Positions 1-8,734 of a stretch of DNA of 64,000 nt are shown here, in pieces. The DNA is from Pontivivens insulae. GTDB lineage: Bacteria > Pseudomonadota > Alphaproteobacteria > Rhodobacterales > Rhodobacteraceae. Made by a program: the position numbers and the translations under genes. The DNA is taken from positions 434,001 to 498,000 of the forward strand of contig NZ_OMKW01000001.1 of assembly GCF_900302495.1 (NCBI RefSeq). The letters run 5' to 3'. The stretch's first letter is position 1. Each line of letters opens with the position of its first letter. The notes beneath the pieces were generated by a model. That model was not told where the DNA came from. It searched no databases and saw only the letters and a list, made by a program, of their open reading frames with translations.

Positions 1-268
1 GCACACCATTGGCCTGACCACCCGAACGTTGATCCACCGCGAGCGTGGCGTAGCCCATCGCGTTCAAACGGTCCGCGATTTGCGCGTACTCGCCGCGGCT
101 CGAACGGGCCTGATGGAAGAGAACGATGATCGTTGAATATCCGGCGGCAGGCGCCTGAAACTCCGCCGTTACGGCTACACCGTCGGATGCCTGGAACCGG
201 ACCGTTTCAGCCTGTGCGGCCTGAAGCGCGAACGTAGCGAGGGCAATGGCCGCTAGAAAGAATTTCAT
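1..268 (-). CDS. Exported alpha/beta hydrolase (dienelactone-hydrolase-like), 3' end outside window
   Basis: The N-terminal 89 residues are visible; the rest lies left of base 1. The start ATG (266-268 on the reverse strand) follows a GGAGAC ribosome-binding site. Residues 1-20 form a signal peptide (MKFFLAAIALATFALQAAQA) ending in an A-x-A type site, so the enzyme should be periplasmic. The mature part has a beta strand then the LFHQARSS segment, which looks like the strand-plus-oxyanion-hole region of small alpha/beta hydrolases. The catalytic Ser/Cys, Asp and His would lie in the missing part, so the substrate class cannot be judged. Confidence 0.75.
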   Translation of the reverse strand, partial: MKFFLAAIALATFALQAAQAETVRFQASDGVAVTAEFQAPAAGYSTIIVLFHQARSSRGEYAQIADRLNAMGYATLAVDQRSGGQANGV

Positions 269-525
269 AAGCTGTCTCCAAATGATCATGCGATCCTAGC
301 ATCACCGGGTCAGCCAATCTGGTCACATTCCTGTCAAATCTCCGCACACTATCGCCCCCCTTGCCACCGGGCGCCGCGGGTTAACCTAGTGGTTTTTCCG
401 ATGGCTGAGCCGCGTGTCATTGCGGTTCTTAATGTGGCAACCCTACGCCTTAGTGATCCAGTTGCTGGGAAGTGCTGGAGCTAGCTGAATATGCGGGGTC
501 ATGGGCCTTCATGGCGGCCACCCGC

Positions 526-2772
526 CTAGCCGCACTTGGAGAAGCCGCAATTGCCGCAGGTCAGGCATCCCTCGGCCATGCGCATCTCGTAAGCTCCGCA
601 ATTGGGGCAGGCCGGGCCAGGGGCGGCGGAGGCGTTGACGCGTTGTGCGACGGGGTCTTCGCTCAACCCCATGCCTTCCCCTGCGAGGAAACCGATCCCG
701 ATCATGTGTTTTTCGATCACTCCGCCTATGGCCGCAAGGATCGAGGGGACGTATTTGCCCTGCATCCATGCGCCACCGCGTGGATCGAAGACGGCCTTGA
801 GTTCTTCAACCACGAAGCTGACATCGCCCCCGCGCCGGAACACGGCGGAGATCATACGCGTCAGCGCCACGGTCCAGGCGAAATGCTCCATATTCTTGGA
901 GTTGATGAACACCTCGAAGGGCCTGCGTTGCCCGCCCACCACGATATCGTTGACGGTGATGTAGATGGCATGCTCGGAATTGGGCCACTTGATCTTGTAG
1001 GTCTGACCTTCCATCACCTCGGGCCGGTCGAGCGGATCGGTCAGGGAGGCTTGCACCAGTGGCTCAGCCGGCTTCTCCCCCTCCACGCTCAAAACACTGC
1101 CGGTCACAGCGTTGGGCCGATAGGTCGTGCAGCCTTTGCAGCCGGTGTTCCATGCTTCCATGTAGACGTCCTTGAACGCCTCGAAGCTGATGTCGGCGGG
1201 GCAGTTGATCGTCTTGGAGATGCTGGAGTCGACCCATTCCTGCGCCGCGGCCTGCATCCGCACATGATCAAGCGGGTCAAGGTCCTGCGCGGTGACGAAA
1301 TGATCGGGGAAAGGGGCATCATCGAACTTGTCGCGCCACAGCTGCACAGCGTAATCGACGACCTCCTCTTCCGACCGGGTCCCATCCTTCTCCAACACCT
1401 TGCGGGTGTAGGCATGGGCGAAGACCGGTTCGATCCCGCTGGACACGTTGCCCGCGTAGAGGCTGATCGTGCCGGTTGGCGCGATGGAGGTGAGCAACGC
1501 GTTGCGAATCCCATGCTTGCTGACGGCCGCGCGCACATCCGGGTCCATTGCGCGCATCGTCTCCCCATCGAGGAAGGCTTCTGCGTCAAACAGCGGAAAG
1601 GCGCCCTTCTCGCTCGCAAGCTGTGCGGAGGCCAGATAGGCCGCGCGGGCGATCCGGCGTAACCAGTGTGACGTCAGCTGCGCGGCCTCCTCCGACCCAT
1701 AGCGTTCCCCCACCATCATCAACGCGTCAGCCAGGCCCGTGACCCCCAACCCGATCCGGCGCTTGGCCTGAGCCTCTGCCTCTTGCTCAGGCAGGGGGAA
1801 GCGGCTGGCATCGACGACATTGTCCATCATGCGCACTGCGGTGGCGACAAGCTCGCCCAGCGCATCCTCATCCAGTGCCGCGCCCGCGCCGTAGGGATCA
1901 TCGACAAGGCGGGCGAGGTTGATGGACCCAAGCAGGCAGGCGCCATAGGGCGGCAGCGGCTGCTCCCCGCAAGGGTTGGTCGCTGCGATCTCCTCAGCGT
2001 AGTAGAGATTGTTGCGCTGATTGATGCGGTCGATGAAGATCACGCCCGGTTCGGCATAGTCGTAGGTCGAACGCATGATCAGGTCCCACAGAGCCCGCGC
2101 CTGAACCCTGCGATAGACCTGTCCATCGAAGGTCAGTTCCCACTCCGCATCTGCCTTTACGGCGTCCATGAAGTCATCTGTCACCAGTACCGAGAGGTTG
2201 AAATTGCGCAGACGTGCAGGGTCCTGTTTGGCCGTAATGAAATCTTCGATATCGGGGTGATCACAGCGCAGCGTCGCCATCATTGCGCCGCGCCGCGCGC
2301 CGGCGCTCATGATCGTGCGACACATCGAGTCCCATACATCCATAAAGCTGAGCGGCCCGCTGGCATCTGCTGCGACACCTGTAACCAAGGCGCCCTTGGG
2401 ACGTATGGTCGAAAAATCATAGCCGATCCCGCCGCCCTGCTGCATGGTGAGCGCCGCTTCCCGCAACATCTCGAAAATGCCACCTAGCGAGTCCGGTATG
2501 GTGCCCATGACAAAACAGTTGAACAGGGTCACGCTGCGGCCTGTGCCTGCACCAGCGATGATGCGTCCTGCGGGCAGAAACCGGAAATCCGCCAAAGCAT
2601 CGTAAAAACGTGCTTCCCACGCGGTGCTGTCTTCCTCGACGGCCGCCAGCGCTTTTGCGATTCGGCTCCACGTCTCCTCGACAGTTTCGTCCACAGCCGA
2701 GCCGTCAGCCTCTTTCAGGCGGTACTTCATATCCCAGATGCGCTCTGAAATCTGCATTGCGAACTGCGACAT
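526..2772 (-). CDS. nrdJ: Adenosylcobalamin-dependent (class II) ribonucleoside-diphosphate reductase
   Basis: 748 residues. It reduces ribonucleotides to deoxyribonucleotides in the cytoplasm using coenzyme B12 to make the thiyl radical, so no separate small subunit is needed. Visible family marks are the first redox cysteine in TLFNCFVMG, the active-site segment NPCGEQPLPPYGACLLGSIN with the radical Cys and Glu, and a C-terminal zinc-ribbon-like tail with paired Cys (CPNCG, CLTCGNCGFSKCG). The open frame extends upstream to 2994 through the divergent DUF1489 gene. I chose the ATG at 2772 because the conserved part begins there (MSQFAMQISERIWDMKYR); ATG 2757 is an alternative. No good Shine-Dalgarno precedes either, and a hairpin (2781-2831) sits 8 nt upstream of 2772. 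Confidence 0.95.
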   Translation of the reverse strand: MSQFAMQISERIWDMKYRLKEADGSAVDETVEETWSRIAKALAAVEEDSTAWEARFYDALADFRFLPAGRIIAGAGTGRSVTLFNCFVMGTIPDSLGGIFEMLREAALTMQQGGGIGYDFSTIRPKGALVTGVAADASGPLSFMDVWDSMCRTIMSAGARRGAMMATLRCDHPDIEDFITAKQDPARLRNFNLSVLVTDDFMDAVKADAEWELTFDGQVYRRVQARALWDLIMRSTYDYAEPGVIFIDRINQRNNLYYAEEIAATNPCGEQPLPPYGACLLGSINLARLVDDPYGAGAALDEDALGELVATAVRMMDNVVDASRFPLPEQEAEAQAKRRIGLGVTGLADALMMVGERYGSEEAAQLTSHWLRRIARAAYLASAQLASEKGAFPLFDAEAFLDGETMRAMDPDVRAAVSKHGIRNALLTSIAPTGTISLYAGNVSSGIEPVFAHAYTRKVLEKDGTRSEEEVVDYAVQLWRDKFDDAPFPDHFVTAQDLDPLDHVRMQAAAQEWVDSSISKTINCPADISFEAFKDVYMEAWNTGCKGCTTYRPNAVTGSVLSVEGEKPAEPLVQASLTDPLDRPEVMEGQTYKIKWPNSEHAIYITVNDIVVGGQRRPFEVFINSKNMEHFAWTVALTRMISAVFRRGGDVSFVVEELKAVFDPRGGAWMQGKYVPSILAAIGGVIEKHMIGIGFLAGEGMGLSEDPVAQRVNASAAPGPACPNCGAYEMRMAEGCLTCGNCGFSKCG

Positions 2773-2780
2773 GGAACCAT

Positions 2781-2831
2781 CCGGGCTTCTGCTTGATTGA
2801 GGGAATGAGTATGTCCCTGCAGGAAGCCCGG
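2781..2831 (-). promoter_or_regulatory. Strong stem-loop immediately upstream of nrdJ
   Basis: Bases 2781-2789 (CCGGGCTTC) pair perfectly with 2823-2831 (GAAGCCCGG). The stem continues with 2790-2792 against 2819-2821 if G2822 is bulged, giving 12 pairs. An inner stem joins 2801-2804 (GGGA) and 2814-2817 (TCCC) around a 9-nt loop. In the nrdJ transcript the element ends 8 nt before the start codon, where a Shine-Dalgarno would normally be. It may control translation or act at DNA level; the role is inferred. Confidence 0.55.
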
Positions 2832-2903
2832 TCAACTGCGCCAATTGGTTGCGGTTTGCTACGCTACCTGTGACAATCGCGTTGTACACCAATCGAGACA
2901 GAC

Positions 2904-3350
2904 ATGAATGACGGCCACGTGAACCTGCTGAAACTCTGCGTCGGCGCGGAAAAAGTCGCCGATCTGGAGGCCTGGCAAAAACGTCAGCGCGCACAGCGAA
3001 CAGCGCAGGGATTGGAGCCGGTTCACATCCACGTCACGCGCATGTGGCCAAAGCGGCAGGATGAGATCCTGAATGGCGGATCGCTATATTGGGTGTTCAA
3101 GGGGCTGGTCCTGGCACGGCAAGAAATTGCACGCCTTGATGAAGTTGTGGGGTCGGATGGCATCCGCAGATGTGGTATCGTGCTTGTACCGGAAATCATT
3201 CGGACCCAACCGATGCCGCGCCGCCCGTTTCAGGGCTGGCGATATTTCGCTCCGGAAGACGTGCCTGAAGACCTCGACACTGCCGATGGCGGTGAACCTG
3301 AACTGCCGGCCGGGTTGGCAACAGCCCTGTCTGATATGGGCGTGAGATAG
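2904..3350 (+). CDS. DUF1489 family protein
   Basis: 148 residues, soluble, with no signal peptide or membrane segment. The sequence (LLKLCVGAEKVADLEAWQ near the start, then MWPKRQDEILNGGSLYWVFKG and GWRYFAPEDVPEDL later) is what I recognise as the DUF1489 family, which is widespread in alphaproteobacteria and has no settled function. It is divergent from nrdJ and is followed after 5 nt by the unknown gene at 3356, so the two are probably co-transcribed. The start codon has only a weak GAGAC ribosome-binding site. Confidence 0.85.
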   Translation: MNDGHVNLLKLCVGAEKVADLEAWQKRQRAQRTAQGLEPVHIHVTRMWPKRQDEILNGGSLYWVFKGLVLARQEIARLDEVVGSDGIRRCGIVLVPEIIRTQPMPRRPFQGWRYFAPEDVPEDLDTADGGEPELPAGLATALSDMGVR

Positions 3351-3355
3351 CCAAG

Positions 3356-3991
3356 ATGACGCGCGCTGACGATGTTCTCGAAGAAATCCTGAATCCGGCG
3401 AGGGATCTGTTCCTCGCGCGGGTGCTGGAGGAGATCGCGTTCGCTGCGGACCGCGACTACGACTGCGAGACCGATGTCATCCGCCGCGATGTCGATGGCG
3501 GCCTAGAGCGGTTCGGACCGTTGAACCTGCCAGAGCGCCGTGATTTGCAGGCACGGCGGAACGGGCAGGAATTCCGCTTCGATGTGACAGAGACGCAATC
3601 CGTTCAGTTCGATGCGTTCAAGCTGCTGCATGGCGATCTGGGCGAAGTGCTGATCCACCCATTCCGCTGGCAGGCGTTGTCAGTCTATTTCAGCACTAAG
3701 GCGGATGAGACCGGCACGGTACCGAACTGGGGCGCCCTGCGTCTCTGGTTTCTTGAAGCGTTTCAGGTTCGGTTCAGCGAAGCGAGTGAGGAGTTTCGCT
3801 GCACGGTTCACGCCCTGCGCGGGCCAGAGCGCACGGATACCGGCTGGACCATAAAACTCGATCTCGGCTCCATGCCGGTGGAAGGGCTGCATGATTTGCT
3901 CGACGCGCTGGGGCGATTGGACGCGTCAGATGTGACTCTTTCGTCCGATCAGCCGGGTGTGCCGGTCACTTCTGCTGCGCCGGAGGCGTGA
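3356..3991 (+). CDS. Hypothetical protein, function unknown
   Basis: 211 residues, acidic, soluble, with no signal peptide, membrane helix or motif I recognise. It begins with an alpha-helical stretch (DDVLEEILNPARDLFLARVLEEIAFA in two parts) and has Trp-rich central segments (WQALSVYF, NWGALRLWFLEAF). It starts 5 nt after the DUF1489 gene, so it is probably the second gene of that operon. Its last 26 bases overlap the 3' end of hisG on the other strand. It is likely a real gene: the frame is long, codon use resembles the neighbours, and the spacing is tight. Confidence 0.7.
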   Translation: MTRADDVLEEILNPARDLFLARVLEEIAFAADRDYDCETDVIRRDVDGGLERFGPLNLPERRDLQARRNGQEFRFDVTETQSVQFDAFKLLHGDLGEVLIHPFRWQALSVYFSTKADETGTVPNWGALRLWFLEAFQVRFSEASEEFRCTVHALRGPERTDTGWTIKLDLGSMPVEGLHDLLDALGRLDASDVTLSSDQPGVPVTSAAPEA

Positions 3992-4679
3992 AGGACGCAA
4001 CGCTCATCCGCGCGGCCAGCTCATCAGCAATCTGCCGTGTCTCAGGCGACCAAGCCGCCGTGGCTGAGGCAAACAGCGTCGCCTGCGATTTCAGAATAGG
4101 CGCATCGCTCAAGATTTTCAGGTGGTTCGCGCGCAAGGTCTCTCCACTTGAGGTGATGTCGGCCACCACTTCCGCTGTCTCGTTCTTGATCGTGCCTTCC
4201 GTGGCGCCCTGACTATCCACCAGCACATAGTCCGCAACGCCATGTTCTGAAAAATAGCGCCGGACGAGATTGTGATACTTCGTCGCCACCCGCAGACGCA
4301 TACCATGGTCCGCGCGGAACCGCGCCGCCACATCATCGAGATCGTCCATCGTGTCGACGTCGATCCACAGCTTTGGCACTGCGACAATCAGGTCGGCATG
4401 GCCAAAACCCATCTCCTGCACAGGTGTGATCACAGATGGGTCAGCGATCTTTTCCCGCACCAGATCAGTGCCGGTGACGCCCAGATGAATACGTCCCGCA
4501 GCAAGCTCTCGCGGGATCTCACCGGCGGACAGAAGGACAAGCTCGATCCCATCCAGCCCAATGACAGAGCCTGCATACTCGCGCCCGCCATCGGTACGCG
4601 AAATCTCGATGCGAAACTGCGAGAACCACGAGATCGCATCTGCCTGCAAACGGCCTTTCGAGGGCAGACCCAGTTTCAT
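3966..4679 (-). CDS. hisG: ATP phosphoribosyltransferase catalytic subunit (short form)
   Basis: 237 residues, the length of the short HisG form that needs the HisZ partner. It catalyses the first step of histidine synthesis, joining ATP and PRPP. Visible features are the N-terminal LGLPSKGRL substrate-binding strand-loop, the GVTGTDL segment, and the PRPP-binding loop DITSSGETLRANHL near residue 175. The short form lacks the C-terminal regulatory domain of long HisG, which fits the hisZ gene directly upstream. The hisZ stop and hisG start overlap in ATGA. The 3' end overlaps a convergent gene by 26 bases. Confidence 0.97.
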   Translation of the reverse strand: MKLGLPSKGRLQADAISWFSQFRIEISRTDGGREYAGSVIGLDGIELVLLSAGEIPRELAAGRIHLGVTGTDLVREKIADPSVITPVQEMGFGHADLIVAVPKLWIDVDTMDDLDDVAARFRADHGMRLRVATKYHNLVRRYFSEHGVADYVLVDSQGATEGTIKNETAEVVADITSSGETLRANHLKILSDAPILKSQATLFASATAAWSPETRQIADELAARMSVASFTPPAQQK

Positions 4680-5797
4680 GATGCAGCCTTTCGCGACAGA
4701 AGAGCTTCTGGTCGAATGATGCCACCCACCGCAGGTATCGCGGGGCCCAGCGCAGCCGTCAGCGCATCATATCGCCCCCCGGACGCGACAGGGGGAAGAT
4801 CCGGCCGTTCCCGATCAACGAAGCCGAAAACGAACCCGTCATAATATTCCATGGTGGTCCGACCAAAGCTCGCAGCAAAGGGCAACGCCCCACCATCAAG
4901 ACCGGCAGCGTCAAGCGCAGCAATCCGGGCTTCCAGTCGCTGAGCGGCTTTGGCGAGCGGTGGGAAGTTATGGGACAACTCTGTCAACTCAGTTAGAGCA
5001 CTAAACAGGGAACCTTTTGTATCAAGGACTTGCTGCAACATCTGCCGCTGCTCACCACTCAATTCCGGCAGTTCGCGTTCAGCAGCAAGGTCGCTCAATC
5101 GCGCAATCACCTCATCGACCGAGCGAATGCCATTCTGAGGTGAAGCGGTCAGCGCAGCGGCCCGCCAGTCCTCAACAGTCTGGTCGAGCAACGCCGCGCG
5201 TCGTGTCGTGTTGCTGAAGGTGTCGAGCACGCGCCGGAACCGTTTGGGCCGCCACACATGACGGCGCAGCATCCCCGCACGACGCGCATCAATATCGAGC
5301 GCGTCAATCGCCGCAAACAGCACACCCAGATCACCGGTCTCAACCGCCAATCCCTGCCCGGCGAGTGCGGCGGAAAAAAGTGCAAAGACCTCTGCATCGA
5401 CACGCGCTGCATCCGAGGCATCAAAGATTTCGAAACCAACCTGCAAATACTCAGTCGGACGCCCGCTGCCCGGCTCCTGCCTGCGCCAGACTGGCCCGGC
5501 ATAAGCATAGCGGGCGGGTTCTGCCCCATGGGCCGCATGCATCTGTGTCACGGGCACTGTGAAATCCGGGCGCAGCATCCGTTCGCCCAAAACCGGGTCC
5601 TGCGTGACATAGGCACGTCCGCGAATGTCCTCGCCGTAAAGGTCGAGCAGCACATCCGCATCGAGCAGGGCGCCCGGCTCTACCTTTTGCGCACCGGCTT
5701 CGGCGAACAGAGCCATCAGGCGCGAAACCTCTACCTCCAGCCGTTCCAGACCGGTGCCGATTCTGCCATCAGGCATATAGGCGCGCGCGGCGATCAT
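4676..5797 (-). CDS. hisZ: ATP phosphoribosyltransferase regulatory subunit
   Basis: 373 residues from the ATG at 5797, which overlaps the hisS stop as ATGA; the open frame runs further upstream inside hisS. HisZ is a HisRS paralogue without aminoacylation activity and forms a complex with short HisG that gives histidine feedback control. The class II synthetase fold shows in [13 protein letters not shown] and in the motif-2-like [15 protein letters not shown]. The hisS-hisZ-hisG order makes one leftward operon coupling histidine synthesis with its tRNA charging. Confidence 0.94.
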   Translation of the reverse strand: MIAARAYMPDGRIGTGLERLEVEVSRLMALFAEAGAQKVEPGALLDADVLLDLYGEDIRGRAYVTQDPVLGERMLRPDFTVPVTQMHAAHGAEPARYAYAGPVWRRQEPGSGRPTEYLQVGFEIFDASDAARVDAEVFALFSAALAGQGLAVETGDLGVLFAAIDALDIDARRAGMLRRHVWRPKRFRRVLDTFSNTTRRAALLDQTVEDWRAAALTASPQNGIRSVDEVIARLSDLAAERELPELSGEQRQMLQQVLDTKGSLFSALTELTELSHNFPPLAKAAQRLEARIAALDAAGLDGGALPFAASFGRTTMEYYDGFVFGFVDRERPDLPPVASGGRYDALTAALGPAIPAVGGIIRPEALLSRKAAS

Positions 5798-7287
5798 CCC
5801 TCGCGCCGCGCGATCATCGCCCGGACCTCTGCAACAAGGTCGGTCCGCGCGACCTCCATCTGTGCGGGCTGAGCCTTCCATTCTTCATTTGTTGTGATGT
5901 TGGCGGCCAGCCCCGCGCCGAGCGCAAGATCCTTTAGCTGGATCGCGCCACGCTCTGCCTCGTCACTTCCCTGAATGACCGCAACCGGCGCATTCCGCTG
6001 ATCGGCATATTTCAACTGTCGACCCATATCCTTGGGATTGCCAAGGTAGAGCTCCGCCCGGATACCCGCAGTGCGCAATTCACCGACCATTGCCTGATAG
6101 TCAGCCACCCGGCCCTTATCCATCACCGTAACAACGACCGGTCCGGTCGTATCGGTCGCAATCCGATCTTGAGCGACGAGCGCAGCCAAAAGGCGGTCGA
6201 CGCCCAAAGACACACCGGTTGCAGGCACTTCCTGGCCGATGAACCGCTTCACGAGGTCATCATACCGCCCACCACCGGCGACGGACCCAAACTGCCGCAC
6301 GCGCCCCTTCTCATCGAGAATCTCGTGCGTCAGCTCCGCCTCGTAAACGGGCCCGGTGTAGTAACCCAAACCGCGCACGACAGAGGGGTCCACCAGAACC
6401 CGGTCCGTGCCATACCCTTGGGCGGCCACAGCCTCCGCAATGGTCTCCAGCTCCTGCACGCCACTCATGCCGATGGCCGATCCAGCAACCAGCTCGGACA
6501 ACCGAGCTGTGGTTGCCGCATTGTCATCGCGCAAAGCAGACACGAAACCCATGACGATCTCCGCCTGTTCCGCGCCGAGACCCGCACCGTTCGTGAAATC
6601 GCCCGAGGCATCCTTGCGCCCCTCACCCAGCAATGCACGCACACCGTCTTCCCCAAGACGGTCAAGCTTGTCGATCGCGCGCAAGACGATGCCCCGCGCC
6701 GATTCCTGATCCGGCCCACCAAGCCCGGCGACTTCCATCACCCCGTTGAGCACTTTGCGGTTGTTCACCCGCACGATATAGCCGCCGCGTTCGATTCCGA
6801 CCGCCTCCAGCACGTCCGAGAGCATCGCACACATCTCTGCATCCGCTGCAACCGTGGGCGTGCCGACCGTATCCGCATCGCACTGGTAGAATTGGCGATA
6901 GCGGCCAGGGCCGGGTTTCTCGTTGCGCCAGACAGGGCCGACCGCATAGCGCCGATAGGGCGTGGGCAAGTCGTTGCGATGTTGGGCATAGACCCGCGCG
7001 AGCGGTGCCGTCATGTCATAGCGCAGCGCCATCCAGCTTTCATCTTCGTCCTGCCACGCAAAGACGCCCTCGTTCGGGCGATCCACATCGGGAAGAAACT
7101 TGCCCAGCGCCTCGACGGTCTCAACGGCAGGGCTTTCCAGCGGGTCGAATCCGTACTGATGATAAATATCGGTGATCGTGCGCAGCATTTGGCCGCGCGC
7201 CGTCACTTTGGCCCCGAAATAATCGCGAAAACCCCGGGGATTCACTGCTTTGGGGCGCTGCGGTTTCTTCTTCTTGTCCTTGGCCAT
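5794..7287 (-). CDS. hisS: Histidine--tRNA ligase
   Basis: 497 residues, class II aminoacyl-tRNA synthetase, cytoplasmic. The motifs are [10 protein letters not shown] (N-terminal histidine-binding region), [20 protein letters not shown] (motif 2), [14 protein letters not shown] (histidine-A loop) and [13 protein letters not shown] (motif 3), then an anticodon-binding domain. The start at 7287 is chosen because a GAGGACGG ribosome-binding site precedes it and the lysine-rich [12 protein letters not shown] leader then runs straight into conserved sequence; upstream in-frame ATGs lack this. It is the first gene of the hisS-hisZ-hisG operon. Confidence 0.97.
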   Translation of the reverse strand: MAKDKKKKPQRPKAVNPRGFRDYFGAKVTARGQMLRTITDIYHQYGFDPLESPAVETVEALGKFLPDVDRPNEGVFAWQDEDESWMALRYDMTAPLARVYAQHRNDLPTPYRRYAVGPVWRNEKPGPGRYRQFYQCDADTVGTPTVAADAEMCAMLSDVLEAVGIERGGYIVRVNNRKVLNGVMEVAGLGGPDQESARGIVLRAIDKLDRLGEDGVRALLGEGRKDASGDFTNGAGLGAEQAEIVMGFVSALRDDNAATTARLSELVAGSAIGMSGVQELETIAEAVAAQGYGTDRVLVDPSVVRGLGYYTGPVYEAELTHEILDEKGRVRQFGSVAGGGRYDDLVKRFIGQEVPATGVSLGVDRLLAALVAQDRIATDTTGPVVVTVMDKGRVADYQAMVGELRTAGIRAELYLGNPKDMGRQLKYADQRNAPVAVIQGSDEAERGAIQLKDLALGAGLAANITTNEEWKAQPAQMEVARTDLVAEVRAMIARREG

Positions 7288-7395
7288 CGGATCCGTCCTC
7301 ATCACCCCGCATGGGTGTCGCGCGCGGTTTAGCCCAGCCCCGTGCATGGGGCAAGCAAGCCGCCCCATTCATCTTTCACCAATACCGCATATTCG

Positions 7396-7872
7396 TCAGG
7401 CGAGCCGGGGGTAAAGCCCCGCATGAAAGACCAGCGGGTGGGCCTTGGCGTCGTGCGAGACGCTCTCGACATGGCCTACGACGATGGCGTGGTCTCCGCC
7501 GGGATGGATCGCATGGTGACGGCATCGGAGCACGGCCGCGCATCCTGGAAATTCGGGAACGCCGTCCGGCCCCTCTTGCCATTCCACCTCAGCGAAAGGG
7601 GCATCGCCGGACCGCGCAAAGCCTGCTGCAAGATCAAGCTGCTCTGCGTTCAGAATGTGGATGGTGAACCGTTCTGCGAGCGTAAACGCCTCAAACCGGG
7701 CGGATCGGCGGGCGGGCGCCCACATCACCAGAGGCGGATCCATCGAGAGAGATGAGAAGCTGTTGGCGGTCATTCCAAGCGGCACATCATCGTTGAGGGC
7801 TGTGACGACCGTAACCCCGGTTGCAAACGCACCGCACGCGTTGCGCAAATCACGCTCAGTAAATTCGATCAT
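7396..7872 (-). CDS. Flavin reductase family protein
   Basis: 158 residues, the usual size of the FMN-binding split-barrel flavin reductases that supply reduced flavin to monooxygenases. Visible are GAFATGVTVVTA, the FMN-binding GMTANSFSSLSMDPPLVMW, a middle helix-strand segment, and the late DHAIVVGHVES strand. No partner monooxygenase is in the window. The gene is divergent from the DUF2161 gene at 7982, and a perfect 15-bp palindrome (7913-7927) lies between them. The substrate is not predictable. Confidence 0.9.
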   Translation of the reverse strand: MIEFTERDLRNACGAFATGVTVVTALNDDVPLGMTANSFSSLSMDPPLVMWAPARRSARFEAFTLAERFTIHILNAEQLDLAAGFARSGDAPFAEVEWQEGPDGVPEFPGCAAVLRCRHHAIHPGGDHAIVVGHVESVSHDAKAHPLVFHAGLYPRLA

Positions 7873-7912
7873 CGCATCAGCTCCTGCGCTTTTGCAGCTC
7901 GTCTATCTGAAT

Positions 7913-7927
7913 TTGCATACGATGCAA
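7913..7927. promoter_or_regulatory. Perfect palindrome TTGCAT-acg-ATGCAA between divergent genes
   Basis: TTGCAT (7913-7918) and ATGCAA (7922-7927) are exact inverted copies around 3 bases. The site lies 41 bp before the flavin reductase start and 55 bp before the DUF2161 start, the place expected for a dimeric repressor such as a MarR- or GntR-type protein. No regulator gene is adjacent, so the regulator is unknown. Confidence 0.45.
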
Positions 7928-7981
7928 TCCGGTCTAGGGTTCTTTGCATGGACCAGATCCTCTCAAAATAGCGGCATCGCC

Positions 7982-8656
7982 ATGTCGGAAGCCAAACTTT
8001 ACCAGCCCGTAAAGGCGCTGCTGGAAGCACAAGGATATACCGTGAAAGGGGAAATCGGCCCCGTCGACCTGATGGCGGTCCGGGGCGACGATCCGCCCGT
8101 AGTTGTCGAGCTGAAAACGGGGCTGACGATGGCGCTGCTGCTGCAAGGCGTCGACAGGCTCGCCCTGACGGACCATGTCTATCTGGCCGTGCCTAAGCTG
8201 CCCGCACGCGGGCGCAAGGGCTGGGCACGGGTGAAAGCCATGCTGCGCAGGCTGGGCCTTGGCCTGATCGTTGTGCGTGAAGGGATTGCGGAGGTTCATC
8301 TGGACCCCGGCCCCTATGCACCGCGCGGCAACAAGGCCCGCACCGCACGTCTGCTCAAAGAATTTCAGCTGCGTGAAGGCGATCCATCGCCCGGTGGTGT
8401 CAGTCGAACCGGCATCATGACGGCCTATCGGCAGGCCTGTATCCGTCTCGCAGATCACCTGGCCGAACACGGGCCAACCAAGGCATCCGTTGCGGGTGCA
8501 GCCGTTGGCGCAGAGAAGGCCGCACAGCGCATGCGCGACAATCACTACGGCTGGTTCGAGCGTGTTGCGGTCGGGGTCTATGACCTTACGCCAAATGGAC
8601 GCGCCGCACATCTGGAGCGGCTTGCCGCCTCCGTCGAGACCAATTCGGGAGAGTGA
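7982..8656 (+). CDS. DUF2161 family protein, PD-(D/E)XK nuclease-like fold
   Basis: 224 residues from ATG 7982; the frame is open back to 7655 but that part overlaps the divergent flavin reductase. The early segment GEIGPVDLMAV followed by VVVELKTG matches the D...(E)xK arrangement of the PD-(D/E)XK superfamily, and the whole resembles the DUF2161 group of putative phosphodiesterases. The C-terminal half (TAYRQACIRLADHLAE through YGWFERVAVGVYDLTPNG) looks like a winged-helix type DNA-binding part. Function unknown; a DNA repair or defence role would be a guess. The ribosome-binding site is weak. Confidence 0.8.
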   Translation: MSEAKLYQPVKALLEAQGYTVKGEIGPVDLMAVRGDDPPVVVELKTGLTMALLLQGVDRLALTDHVYLAVPKLPARGRKGWARVKAMLRRLGLGLIVVREGIAEVHLDPGPYAPRGNKARTARLLKEFQLREGDPSPGGVSRTGIMTAYRQACIRLADHLAEHGPTKASVAGAAVGAEKAAQRMRDNHYGWFERVAVGVYDLTPNGRAAHLERLAASVETNSGE

Positions 8657-8734
8657 AGCCGCGACCGGGTGCGCCCGATGCATGGACGGCCCCCATCCTT
8701 CGCGCTAATACCTTGCGCAAAGGGAGCCTTTCGC

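Noticed and set aside
472-1662. Long open frame of 396 codons on the plus strand
   Set aside because: It lies wholly antisense to nrdJ, whose protein motifs are unmistakable; the frame is a by-product of high GC codon use and its translation has no family features.
2773-2903. Cobalamin riboswitch before nrdJ
   Set aside because: The divergent gap is only 131 bp, too short for a complete cobalamin riboswitch, and I saw no B12-box-like segment; only the hairpin is supported.
7337-7352. Small hairpin GCCCC/GGGGC after the flavin reductase gene as terminator
   Set aside because: Only 5 pairs and no T-run on either strand.
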